NCBI RefSeq assembly: GCF_003286085.1
Contig: NW_020825331.1
Location: 186,001-250,000 of the forward strand
Length of the DNA: 64,000 bases
Reading direction: 5' to 3'
Source of the DNA: Drosophila persimilis
Taxonomy: Eukaryota; Arthropoda; Insecta; Diptera; Drosophilidae
Under the pieces are notes generated by a model. The model worked only from the letters and a program-made list of their open reading frames with translations, did not search any database and had not been told where the DNA came from. Positions 50,687-60,922 of this stretch are shown piece after piece. Positions within the stretch are counted from its first letter, which is position 1. Each line of letters starts with the position of its first letter. The position numbers and the translations under genes were made by a program.

Positions 50687-50722
50687 GGGTAGATAGATAG
50701 GTAGATAGATAGATAGATAGAT
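50687..50722. repeat. (GATA)n microsatellite
   Basis: Interrupted run of GATA units in the presumed Hk downstream region. Confidence 0.8.
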
Positions 50723-50985
50723 TGATGTAATGTTCGTTTCAGCTTTTCGTCATGCCATCCATTAATCTACAATACGCATTTTGAAGTTTTTAACTTGAGT
50801 TCTCTTCATTCGAGGAATAACAATTATAAGTATAACAATAATAATGATAGATCGACGGAAAAAAAATTGTTTTCTTACACGCTGATATTTTTGTTTTGTT
50901 TTTTTTTCTCTAGATAAAAATTCATAAGCGCCATTTAGTCAGCCGATTTCTGATTTGATCTCCTGCCTCGCTTCGCTTGTCTCAT

Positions 50986-52032
50986 TTAGAAGGCCATACT
51001 GGTGCGTCTTCCACCCAGGCCCCCGCCAAAGGAGCCACCACCTCGCGTCAGTCCGCCGTGCGAGACACTGCGCCCCATGCGGGCCTCGCTGCCCCGCCTC
51101 TCCCTGGCCCGCCGCAGCAGATCCGAGGTGCTGGGCCGGCGACTGTCCTGGGATCCGCCGCCTCGACGGCAGGCCACAATGTCGGAGGTGGAGGAGCGGC
51201 GTATGGTTGAACCATCCGATGAGGGCATCAGCAGGCTGGCTCCTGTTCCACCCCCTCCCACACCTCCACCTGCACCTCCGCCGCTGTATGGAGAGAGGAG
51301 GCTGGGCGAGACCTGCAATCGCTGACCCACAACCGACTCTCGTCTGGAGGATGGTCCCGCGCACGGCTCTCCGTCTGGATCGACGCTCTCGATGCGCAGA
51401 TACGGCATCCGTCGCTGGCCTCCGTCCGCCGCTAGCACCTGGACACCACCCGGAGAGCTGTTCGCATTGCCGGGGCTTGTGCTGCCGGTGCGCAGTCCGC
51501 TGTAGAGGGATTTGATGTGAAAGTCCAGGGACTTGAAGTTGAGCAGGGAGCGACGTGGCGGTGTCTCGCTGATGTTCATATTGGTATTGGTATTAGTGAG
51601 GCTGCTGCCGTAGTTGTTGTTGAGCGTGTCAAATTGTGACTGAGAGGGAAGAGGTGCCGCTCCTGCTGCCGCTCCTGCTGCCGCTCCTGGTCCTGCTCCT
51701 CCTCCTGCGACTGTCATCGAGCTGCTGCGGATGGTGATGGCCTGATGCTGCTGCTGCTGCTGCTGCTGCTGTTGTTGTAGTTCTTGCTTGCTTATTGTTG
51801 TCGTCATAGTATTGCTACTTAGGCTAGTTTTACTACTAATCACTTTCAAAAATTTATTATCATTATCTAAGGACTCCTTTCGTCACTGAATGAGACAGAA
51901 ACCCTGCTTCGCAGCATCCTTGGCAGCGTCCACCTCCTCGATGAAGGCCTCATCCTCGACATGCTTCGGCGAATCGGCGCCGCAGGGACCTCCCCCGCTC
52001 AGGCTGAGCGGCCCCTGCGGGCAGGCTGATTG
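50986..52032 (-). CDS. Hk: Open C-terminal extension after the Hk stop (candidate double stop-codon read-through)
   Basis: The Hk frame meets TGA at 52035-52033 and is then open for 49 codons (start QSACPQGPLSLSGGG, acidic FIEEVDAAKDAAKQG, end CLIQ). It meets TGA at 51885-51883 and is open in the same frame for 298 more codons to TAA at 50988-50986. Both stops are TGA followed by C (TGACAA, TGACGA), the context linked to read-through in flies. The last part is low-complexity but protein-like: poly-Gln, Gly/Ala linkers, and Arg/Ser motifs such as RRSSTSD, RRPSTSD and RRTSMAF that resemble kinase sites. The alternative is splicing: an AG before CAAGAACTACAA (near 51790) would join in frame from the previous exon and skip both stops. 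Confidence 0.5.
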
Positions 52033-53560
52033 TCACCGAAGCGCCAGCGTCGATATCATTGGCGGCCGTACCGGTTTATTCTCCAATATCCGCTCCAATT
52101 CCAGCATTACGCTCGATGACAGGCGCGGCAGTAGCTGAAATACAGTTACAATCAATTCACAAGCCACAAGTCCAAAAAAATCATTAGAAAGGGCCCAGGA
52201 AATATGGGCTCTTAATTTTCTACTATGTGTATGGAATCATCAGGTGCAAGTTCTTGGAATGTAATGTATATCTCTCACCTGCAGGGACTGCAGAGACTGG
52301 TGCAGCTGCTCGGCAGAGGTGGCGCCCAGGAGAAGGCACTGGACGGGCTCGTGCTTGAGCGACCAGGCGATCGAAAGCTGCGTGGGACTGCAGCCCAGCT
52401 TCTCGGCCAGGGCGGCCAGGTCGCGCAGTCGGTCGCAGTGGCGACGCCCCTCCTCGATACGGTCCTTGCCCCAGCTGCCTTGCGGCGAAAGAGCAGCCTG
52501 AAATAGTAATAGAAGCATCCAAGAATAGTTGTTAAAGTGTCGATTGACAGATAACATAGATCGCACTCACATTCCGATTGATCTCGTCTTCGGTCCAAGA
52601 GAAACTCTTCGTCTTGAACGAGCCCTTGGGCAGAAAGATCTTGTCCCCGTTCTGGGTGTCGCTCAGGGCCATCGACAACGGACCCCAGGCCATGAGGCCC
52701 ACCCCGATCTTGTTGTACATCTCGGGCAGATAGAGCTCGCACTTCTCGCGGCAGAACATGTGGTACTCGGACTGTTCCACGATCGGGGTGATGCAGTTGA
52801 ACTGCCGGCAGTTGGTGTAGGCCTCCATGATCTCCACCTGGCTCCATCGTGCCGTCCCCCAGTACATAGCCCAACCCTGCTGTATCACATAGCTCATGGC
52901 ACGAACCACTTCTGTGGGAGAATTGAGGGGCAGCGGAGAAGCGACAAAAAGGGATTACAACGTTTTCCTATGGCATGCTCACAGAATGGACAGGACCCTA
53001 GACACTCACCCTCCATGGGGCACATAGGATCCGCCTTGTGGATGATGACAATGTCGATGTACTGCAGCTGCAGGCGCTGCAGACTGGCCCGCACGCACTC
53101 GATGATGTGTTTGCGCGAGAGGCCCCGCTCCTCGGACCTGCGATGGATCGACACGGAATGAAGGATATGAGGGGTATGAGGGGATATGAAGGGATATGTC
53201 CACTCACTTGGTGCTCCAGTAGACCTTCGTGGTGATGACATAGGCGGTACGCTTCCAGCCCGCGCGCTGCAGTATCTTACCGATCTCCGTCTCGGAGTGG
53301 GCCTCCGAGATGTCAAACAGATTGATGCCGCTCTCGATGGCCAGCTTGAGGATGGCCTCCGCCTGCTCGTCGCTGACGCCCGGCGAGAAGACGGGCCAGG
53401 TGCCCAGGCCCACATTGGAGATCCTCAGGCCGCTCTTGCCCAGATTCTTGTACCGCAGTCCCGGCGTCGGTGTCGAGCCGTGGCGCAGCGGCAAGGCCGG
53501 GTTCGAGCCGAGACTTATCGAGCGGCCTGCGCTCCACGGAATGCCCAGGTACATGGTCAT
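52033..53560 (-). CDS. Hk: Hyperkinetic, Shaker potassium channel beta subunit (core, short N-terminus)
   Basis: An aldo-keto-reductase-fold beta subunit that binds Shaker-family K+ channels in the cytoplasm and links redox state to excitability and sleep. Exons are 53560-53208, 53137-53010, 52911-52571, 52497-52279 and 52134-52033, giving 380 residues with matching phases. Family landmarks include [20 protein letters not shown], the NADPH-pocket Asp and Lys (D83 in LFDISEAH, K112 in ITTKVYW), [48 protein letters not shown] and the end [17 protein letters not shown]. Compared by eye with vertebrate Kv-beta, the catalytic Tyr is His (H88) and the active-site Asn region reads IIHKAD, so activity may differ. 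The start at 53560 gives a short isoform; a longer one would use the exon at 56657. Confidence 0.95.
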
Positions 53561-56082
53561 CGTCGGTTCACGTGCCGCATGGAAATGGTTTCGGTTTCAG
53601 AGGGAGCGGTTCGTTAGTGAGGCCTTCGCATCGGGGCTCGAGTGTGTCCGAGGAACAAAAAAAAACACACACACACACAAAAAAAGACGTGCAAAAAGCA
53701 ACAGCAACAACAACACAAACATTAACACGTAAGAAAAAATTAGGTATTATTATGAACAGCGTCTAAGCAGGCAAGCGTCTAACGAATACAATGCCGAAGC
53801 ACCAGATACCCTACACAGATCGCAGATCAAACGGATCGTGAGACAGAAGTACATTGAGGAGGACTCGATTCTCGGTGCCGAAACATACAAAATAGGTAGG
53901 TTCCACTTGAGTCTTTCTTTTCTGAGAATTTTACGCAAAAGGCGATCTCTAAATAATGTCTGGACTCGCTGGACTAATGTCGCTTGAGTGGAGGACCCAT
54001 ATGATTATCCTGCAAATCCATTGACTAGTTCTAGTTTGTATTTGATTTGCATTTATCCAACGTTCTACGAATGGATGCACTATCTGATGTCTTCACTCAA
54101 AGAAATTAATGAAAATGCCACCAAAAAACTAGTATTATCGAGTTGCTAATGGCTCGGCTGAGGCAGGGTAGAGGTCCAAGCACAGCAACAATAACAGCAG
54201 CGACATGCAATGAACATGAATAAACAAAAGTGACATTCTTCTGTTGGTTCCTTCCTTCCTTCCTTCCTTCCTGCCACCAGCCTTTGGTCTCTGCCGCCGC
54301 AGAGTGCGTGCCTCCGGTGCGTGTTCTGCGTCCGTGCGTGCGGTGCGGTGCGGTGCGGCGTGGCATGCGGCTTGCGGCAGTGCCATTGGGAATGTGTCGG
54401 TGGTGGGGGGGTGTTTAAATGTTTCACTCACGCCCCCGGCCTCGCGGTTTGTTTTGGTTTTCGTTTCGTTTGGTTATTGTATAAACGAATAAAATAAATT
54501 ACAACTTTAATTACAAGTTCTTTTTTTGCCCCCGCACTTTTCTGATGGCGAGGTAATTTGCCAAAGAAGAAATAATAATACAAAAAAAAGCGTACAGCTA
54601 TCGATGACTATGACATGCTCAAAAAATAAAAGAAAGAACATGCGATTATCGTGTGAAAGCATACAAAGGCAAGACAGTCAAAACAATCCGTAACTTGGAA
54701 AGGAATCAACGTAAATGATAAGCCTATTTGATAGTGAGAAATTTGATACCGAAATCAAGATGACCGCCCGTACCACTGAACTCCTCCATACAGTCGAGTG
54801 ACGCGATTGGAGCCCGGCACCTGCAAGCAGAACAGAACCCAATATATCAGAAAGTGGGCTACAAATGGGATTTGAATATATCTAGTAAATATTTTACTTA
54901 AAACTGATTTTCTCCCCAACGTATAACGTCAACGGTTCAGTCCTCTAAGAGTTAACATTATTTCAATGGGAATATTGAGTGAATTTTATGCTTTTATGAG
55001 TTTAGTGAGATATTTGACACCGTTTGCATCCAGATATCCGTTTTGCATGGGATAGAATATTATACTTCAAGCCGCCACATATCAGCCTTGATCAGCGCTC
55101 AGTGAAGTATCGAACGCGTGAACCGCGACTGATGCATGGCTTACTATCGCGACGCTGTAAATATAATCGGGTTCGAATCTTGAATTTCACGTGCCGACTT
55201 TTTTGTTGAAATAGACGCTCTTGCAAACCATTTCCGTCCACTTTGCATTCTTAGCCCCATTAAATTGGAACATTTCTTTCATAAAACCGAAGTATTGAGC
55301 GTCTTTGTTTACGTTCTTCTTATTCTTGTCGATGTTTTGGCTATCGGTATAAGAAAAAGGCAATAATAAGATCATCTGATTCATGAATTTATGCGTAAAA
55401 GTCTTAGTGACTAACCAGCTATAACCAGCACTAATGTCTCATATATGTACATCACTGATCGCTGAGCAAGTTGTGCCGTTGATACAATTTTTAACAGAGC
55501 GCACCACTGTTAGGTTGTCAGCTGTTTACCACAGCTGATCGCTAGAAAGAGCAATGTGCTTTTAACACAGAAATTGTTTCTTGTAACTTGTACAAAGTTA
55601 ACAATTTAAGTAAACTTTTACTATGCAGTCCCATCAGAGTGCTTTGAATGTTTGAATGAACGAAAATTATTCTACAAAATGAGTTCAACAATGTGATTTT
55701 AATAGATAACTATTTATGTGAAAATACATAATACAAAAATGTTGGCCTATTTTGTCCTTTTGCCGTCTTTTCGCCTTCAGAGTCGTGTTCTGCAGGTCCC
55801 CGAACTATCCTGGCAGGGTGTGCATACAAAAAAGATATATACATACATATGTACATATATTTTCCGTATTCCTAGGTTTCTGTGAAGTTGGATAGGTAAT
55901 TGATTGTGATTGATGTTGAAGGCAACTTCCAATTGTGTTTAAGGATTTTCTTTACGAAAGGAAAAAACCATTTATTCTTAATTATTGCCATGAATAGTTA
56001 CAGCCTCCCACACCGATGGTGCTTCGAACCATCTCTTCCCAGCACCCTGCCCCTTTCTCCCTGTCCCTCTCCCGCACATTAC
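53561..56082. other. Hk intron / alternative promoter region
   Basis: Apart from the candidate small exon, this 2.5 kb shows no gene. The piece next to 53560 should hold the leader of the short isoform; it has CA-rich (53665-53680) and CAA-rich runs. A TTCC run lies at 54248-54273. Around 55500-55640 are A/T-rich sequences with no coding sense. Confidence 0.5.
54774..54820 (-). CDS. Hk: Candidate alternative Hk exon
   Basis: A 47-bp piece with a good acceptor (TTCTGCTTGCAG) and a possible donor (CAGTG then GTACGG). Joined after the exon ending at 56083, it reads CRAPIASLDCMEEFS. It then fits the frame of the 53560 exon through an AG just before GCCGCTCGATAAG. Without that donor the frame ends at TAG about 40 bases later. 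This is inferred from frame and splice-site fit only. Confidence 0.3.
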
Positions 56083-56657
56083 CTGTAAATTGTGACCGGA
56101 TTCGAGTCGTCGCTCGTATTGTCCACATTGTTGTTGGGATTATTGTTATTATTGCTGTCATTGGTCGAGGGCGCAACTGCGCCGTTGCTTATCATCCGCT
56201 GCTGCTGCTGCTGCTGCTGCGTCACGGCTGCCTGCGCAGTCGTTCCCGTTACAAAATTCAAATTTCCGCCTGGCAATGCCATCATTATATGGCTGCCATT
56301 GAGCATTGGCAGTGGCGTTGGCAGCGATAACTGCTGCTGCTGGTGCTGCTCCACAGCTCCCACCATTTCCAGTGGCATGGGTATCGATGTTGCAGTGCCA
56401 TCCACAACATCGCCGCCGCGCTCTCGCTCTGGCGCTCTCTCTCCGGCAGTGCTGCTGCTGCCCTGCTCGTGTCCCAGCAGCAGCGGCGTTGTGGCATTGC
56501 TCGCGTCGAGTATGCTCTCCTGTGTGTGTCCTGCCCCTGCCCCTGCTCCTGCGGCGCTTGTGGCAGCGCCAGCGGCAGCGGCAGCCTGTGATTGCTGCGG
56601 CTGCTGCGGCGGAGCTTGACTGCCGTCGCTGTTCAGGTTGCACAATGCCATGGACAT
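56083..56657 (-). CDS. Hk: Alternative N-terminal exon of Hyperkinetic (long isoforms)
   Basis: Encodes about 192 residues from ATG at 56657: MSMALCNLNSDGSQAPPQQ, then Ala/Gly-rich, Ser/Glu-rich and poly-Gln segments, ending in NTSDDSNPVTIYR. It then meets a donor (TTACAG then GTAATG) in phase 2. An AG in the 53560 exon (ATAAG before TCTCGG) keeps the Hk frame when joined to it, giving about 557 residues. That is close to the 546-residue Hk protein I recall for D. melanogaster. Low-complexity N-terminal extensions are where fly and vertebrate beta subunits differ most. The exon's assignment to Hk is an inference from strand, frame and neighbours. Confidence 0.7.
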
Positions 56658-58990
56658 CTTTTTAGTTTTCGGCTGCGGCCGTTTCCTGTTATTTTATTTC
56701 TGATTTTTATTGGTTAGACACTACTGGACGCCATTGCTGCTGATTTTCTTGAATTTTTTATAATTTTCTATAATTTTTCTCATAGGTGTTTTTTTGTTTG
56801 TTTATATCCTACTAAAACTGGACTACAAATCACAATGGAAATGTCTTTTCTAGCATCTTTAAGGCAAAGTCCAGTCGATAAAAGTTTGCTGTTTTGATGG
56901 ATTTTCAGGTTTAAGACTTTTCCTTATTTCAAGCCCGATATACTATACGATATATACAAATACATATATGTAATCCCGTCGAAAGATAGTGCCTGGAGTC
57001 TGTTGTCTCTGCTTTCAATACCATACCAAAAAAGAAACCCACGATATCTTGATTGAAAAGTTTTCTTAAAAGTTCAAGAGGGGGTTACCCCAGGCCCCCA
57101 CAGAACAAAGCAAAGCTAAACAAAGGCAAAGCAAAGCAAAACAAATGAAACGAAACATAGAGCAAAGAGCAGACCAAAAAGAGAGAGAGAGAGAGAGGGC
57201 CGAAAGTCTGTAAGAGAGCGAAGAAAGCTTTTCACCACACTCGCCCGTGCGGCAGAGAGCAGCAACCGCCTGCAACTTTGTCGCATTCCATTTCGATTTG
57301 CACTTAATGGAGGGTGTACGCGGAGCCACCCACCACCCACCACCCCCGTAAGACTTGTGTAAACATGGTCTAATCATTGTCGTACCCGCTAGACACACAT
57401 ATGGCGCACAGCATACACCTGTAGTACACAGATCAAGAGCAGAGCAGAGGCACATACAGACGAGTGTGTCGAAAATAGACTCTTCAATTTGGCCGCCTCT
57501 AATCCGATCCGACTCGTGTGTGGGCGTGAAAGCATAAGCACAGTCTCGTATTGGCAGGCGGACAGCATTTGATTTCCAATTATCGGGCGGACTGTTTAAT
57601 TATAGCCCCCAACCTTGACAATGATTCCCAGCCGAGGCCTCGCTGCTCGACTGGCTGGCTGTCAGCTCCACATTGGAGTGGGATTGGGCTTGGGACTGGG
57701 ATTTGGTTAAGAGCTTCACCGAGCCTTCACCAAATTGACAAGTGAATGGGTCTATCTGTCTGTATTTCTATTGCTCTCGACTAAATCGAATTTGAGCATG
57801 TGTAGCTTTCCACCACGACCTCTTGACGTTTATGCAACGGCCAACGCACAGGTAATCCGTTTAGAGAGAGCGGGGAGTCGTGGTCTCAGCCCTAATTGGG
57901 CTTGTACTTCACTTTTGCATAGCCTACTTCTGGGATCAATGACCAGTTTTCACGGCATGCGGCAGCCCCCGCTCTTGCCTCAGAAAGTTGACGAACAAGT
58001 GGCAAAAGTTTTCCAGCTCAATAAGTAGCTTATCTGGAGGATGGTTGCGGGACGTACTCATACGTGCCGGGCCGTGCCCCAAGAGACAATGGCAGCTAAT
58101 CTACAAATTAAACTTTCAGACACACGCACACAAAAGAACACTCGTCCCGAAAGCTCTCTTGTTATCCTTGATTATTATCGCACAAGTGTAGATGTTAAGG
58201 TGTAAATGAGATTATCAGGCACAGGAGCTGATGGCCCACCCGATAGATCAACGTTAAGTGCTCCCCCAGTATCCATTATCCAGTGTCCTCCCCCTGGATC
58301 ATCAGTTGGCGTTAAGGGCTTCCCTTAAGTTAAGCGTTGATTAAACGAGGCACACATCCGAGTCGGTACTGAGCAGTACTTAAACTTGGATTACCTCAGA
58401 ATATCAAAATCGACACAGTTTTCCAAGCGGAAGTCATCTTTCTATTATATAAAAGCTATGGTCAAAACTACTTTTATGGATGCCAGACAAGCAGCTTCTC
58501 TACCGATTAGCCAGTACTTGAGCTCTGGTCGTCACTTAATCGTCTTATTCCTGGCGCATTCCAAGTGCAAGTTAACGTACCCAATTCCATTGAGCTCTTA
58601 TACGAGTTGTAAACAATCTTTGGTTTTCCAAAACGAAAACAATTTCAATCTTGGGCCTCCGCCTAATTGATTTCTAAGATGTACAATCTCAAGCGCCCCC
58701 GCCGCAATCCCATTCTTTGACACTCGCCTAAATGGAAAACCAATGTTTGCCCACACCCGGCTTCTCATAAACAATCTCACTCCCGGCTTTCTGCAGATCC
58801 TGCACTTTAGGCCTTTTACAGTTCTCTCTTTGGATGACGAAATCTAATACTCGGGATGGCGAAATCAATTGAAATGTTTATAGAAAAACGATTCCCGAAA
58901 GGGATCAACGATGCAAAGATCAGAAAGTTCAAATCAGTCTTGATCCAGCAGCGACACCGCAAAGTCTAGCTCAATATTAAGATCGCGCAA
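56658..58990. other. Hk upstream region
   Basis: Presumed 5' leader and promoter region of the long Hk transcripts, then intergenic DNA up to the retrotransposon. An AG/CT run lies at 57179-57199. No coding frame or RNA gene is supported. The boundary with the LTR to the right is not visible. Confidence 0.45.
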
Positions 58991-59668
58991 TCCCTTGCCC
59001 GGAATTCCTTTGTGACCCTCTACTTAAATCTATATCAGTGAAGTTCGAAGTAAAATAAAAACTTTTTAAAAACACAATCCGCTACCGCTATTGTTTAATT
59101 GGCGCCCAACGTGGGGCGACGTTGTATAAAAAACACCGAATGATAAAAGTGTTGCGTCGTGCCGAAACCCGAAGGACAATTAATTAATGGAATAAATCCT
59201 TCAAAATTAAAAACGCGGAGTGACTGTGTGATATAGATAAAAAAAAGTGAGATAAAAAGGAAACAAACCGGAGCTTAGGGTGTGCAAAAACAAATACAAA
59301 TACAAATACAAATACAAATACAAATACAAATACAACGCAAAATACAAATAAAACAAAAAGCTAATCAAGGCAATTCGTAAATACAAAAAAAACCAAAGAA
59401 ACCCAAAGTTTTTAAAAAACAAAACCAACAAAACCGACAAAACCAAAATACAAAGAAAGTGAAACGATTAGCGAAGCCAAAGAAGGAAGACCCCCAGAAG
59501 ACCCAGCTGAGCAAAGAAATTTAAGAAGGAAGACCCGTTCGAAGATCTGCCAAACTAAGAAGGACGACCCCTACCGGATATTTCGTGAGCAAGAGTTGTA
59601 TTAATAAATATATAAGTTCAATTAGGATATATAAGATTATAAAAACTAACATATAAGAAAAATTAAAA

Positions 59669-60922
59669 GTGGATCAGCTAACTTTAGATTTTGAAAAACT
59701 AAAAATGATTAACTCTCAAGCAAGGACCGATCTCACAGCAGATCTGGTCAAACAATTGATAGCACTTCAAATTTCACAAGTACAAGAGCAAATTGTAAAT
59801 TTAAAACAACAAATAGAAACTAAATCCGATCAGGTATCGGATTATCAGGCAGAAACAATAGACGAGACAATAAGAGACGACACCACATTGAAGGTAATAG
59901 AATCCCTACCAATTTTTAATGGTGGATTAAACCAATATGTAGGATGGAGGGAAGCTGCAGAAACTGCAGTGAAGTTATATAAGAAAGGAAGTAAGCAATA
60001 TTATATTGCATTAACAATTTTGAGAAACAAAATAACAGGACCAGCACATGACGCACTGACCAACCACGGGACAGTTCTAAATTTTGATGCCATACTTTCA
60101 CGGCTTGACTTTGTTTACAGTGACAAGAGACCTATTTACATAATAGAACAGGAATTAAGCGTTCTCCGACAAGGGAACCTTTCAATTATAGATTTCTATA
60201 ACGAGGTTAACAAGAAAATGACCTTGTTAATAAATAAGACAATAATGACTCACGGAAAGGACAGTGAGATCACCAAAGAATCAAATAAAAAAATTAGAGA
60301 CAATGCCTTACGCATTTTTGTCACTGGCCTAAACGGCGGCATTGCTGAAATCCTATTTTCATTGAATCCCCCAGATTTACCGAATGCCTTAGCAAAGGTA
60401 CAGGAATTGCAATCTAATAACATTCGGGCCCAATTTGCCTACCAATTCAGCGGTCCCAGAAATTCAGGGAATAATAATTTTAATACCTTAAGATTCAACC
60501 AACGACAACCTAGGACTAACAGTTCACCATTCGACCAAAAAAGGGATTTGCAGAGGAATAACATGTCTTGGGGACAACCCTATTTCTTGGGTAATAGACA
60601 ACAAAATCAGGCCCCAGAACCAATGGAGGTAGACGAATCTATACAAATCCGGAACCGACAGAACAGCAATCAATTCAGGGGAAATAATAACAATAGAAAC
60701 TATCGGGAGAATACTAACGGTTATTATAGGAGAAATAATAACAATTATAACAATTATAGCCAAGCCCAGCATTTTAGGGCAAACGTAGTACCGAATAATC
60801 AGTCTAACGACAATCAAGCGCAGAAACGAAAGCTAAACGAAATGTCGGAACAACCGGCTAATAAAGCAATGAGGATAAATAACATTGAGGAGGATCATTT
60901 TTTAGATCAGCCCCCGAAGTAG
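59669..60922 (+). CDS. gag of the Ty3/gypsy element
   Basis: A 417-codon frame for the structural protein: a coiled-coil-like start, a capsid-like middle, and an Asn/Arg/Gln-rich basic tail in place of a clear zinc knuckle, as in several fly gypsy lineages. Part of the retrotransposon; looks whole. Confidence 0.75.
   Translation: MDQLTLDFEKLKMINSQARTDLTADLVKQLIALQISQVQEQIVNLKQQIETKSDQVSDYQAETIDETIRDDTTLKVIESLPIFNGGLNQYVGWREAAETAVKLYKKGSKQYYIALTILRNKITGPAHDALTNHGTVLNFDAILSRLDFVYSDKRPIYIIEQELSVLRQGNLSIIDFYNEVNKKMTLLINKTIMTHGKDSEITKESNKKIRDNALRIFVTGLNGGIAEILFSLNPPDLPNALAKVQELQSNNIRAQFAYQFSGPRNSGNNNFNTLRFNQRQPRTNSSPFDQKRDLQRNNMSWGQPYFLGNRQQNQAPEPMEVDESIQIRNRQNSNQFRGNNNNRNYRENTNGYYRRNNNNYNNYSQAQHFRANVVPNNQSNDNQAQKRKLNEMSEQPANKAMRINNIEEDHFLDQPPK

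Larger units (their letters stand above)
46728..50985 (-). other. Probable long 3' UTR and downstream region of Hk
   Basis: 4.3 kb with no coding frame between the palindrome and the last open frame in the Hk direction. On the minus strand it is A-rich with many possible poly-A signals (TTTATT on the + strand). GT runs lie at 47638-47664 and 49892-49911, a G28 run at 48762-48789 and a GATA run at 50687-50722. Long 3' UTRs are usual for neuronal fly genes, but the transcript end cannot be read here. Confidence 0.4.

Noticed and set aside
50955-51515. 186-codon plus-strand frame
   Set aside because: Shadow of the GC-rich open extension after Hk on the minus strand.
55900-56176. Small frames around 55.9-56.2 kb
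   Set aside because: They overlap the edge of the Hk N-terminal exon or are A/T-rich non-coding DNA.
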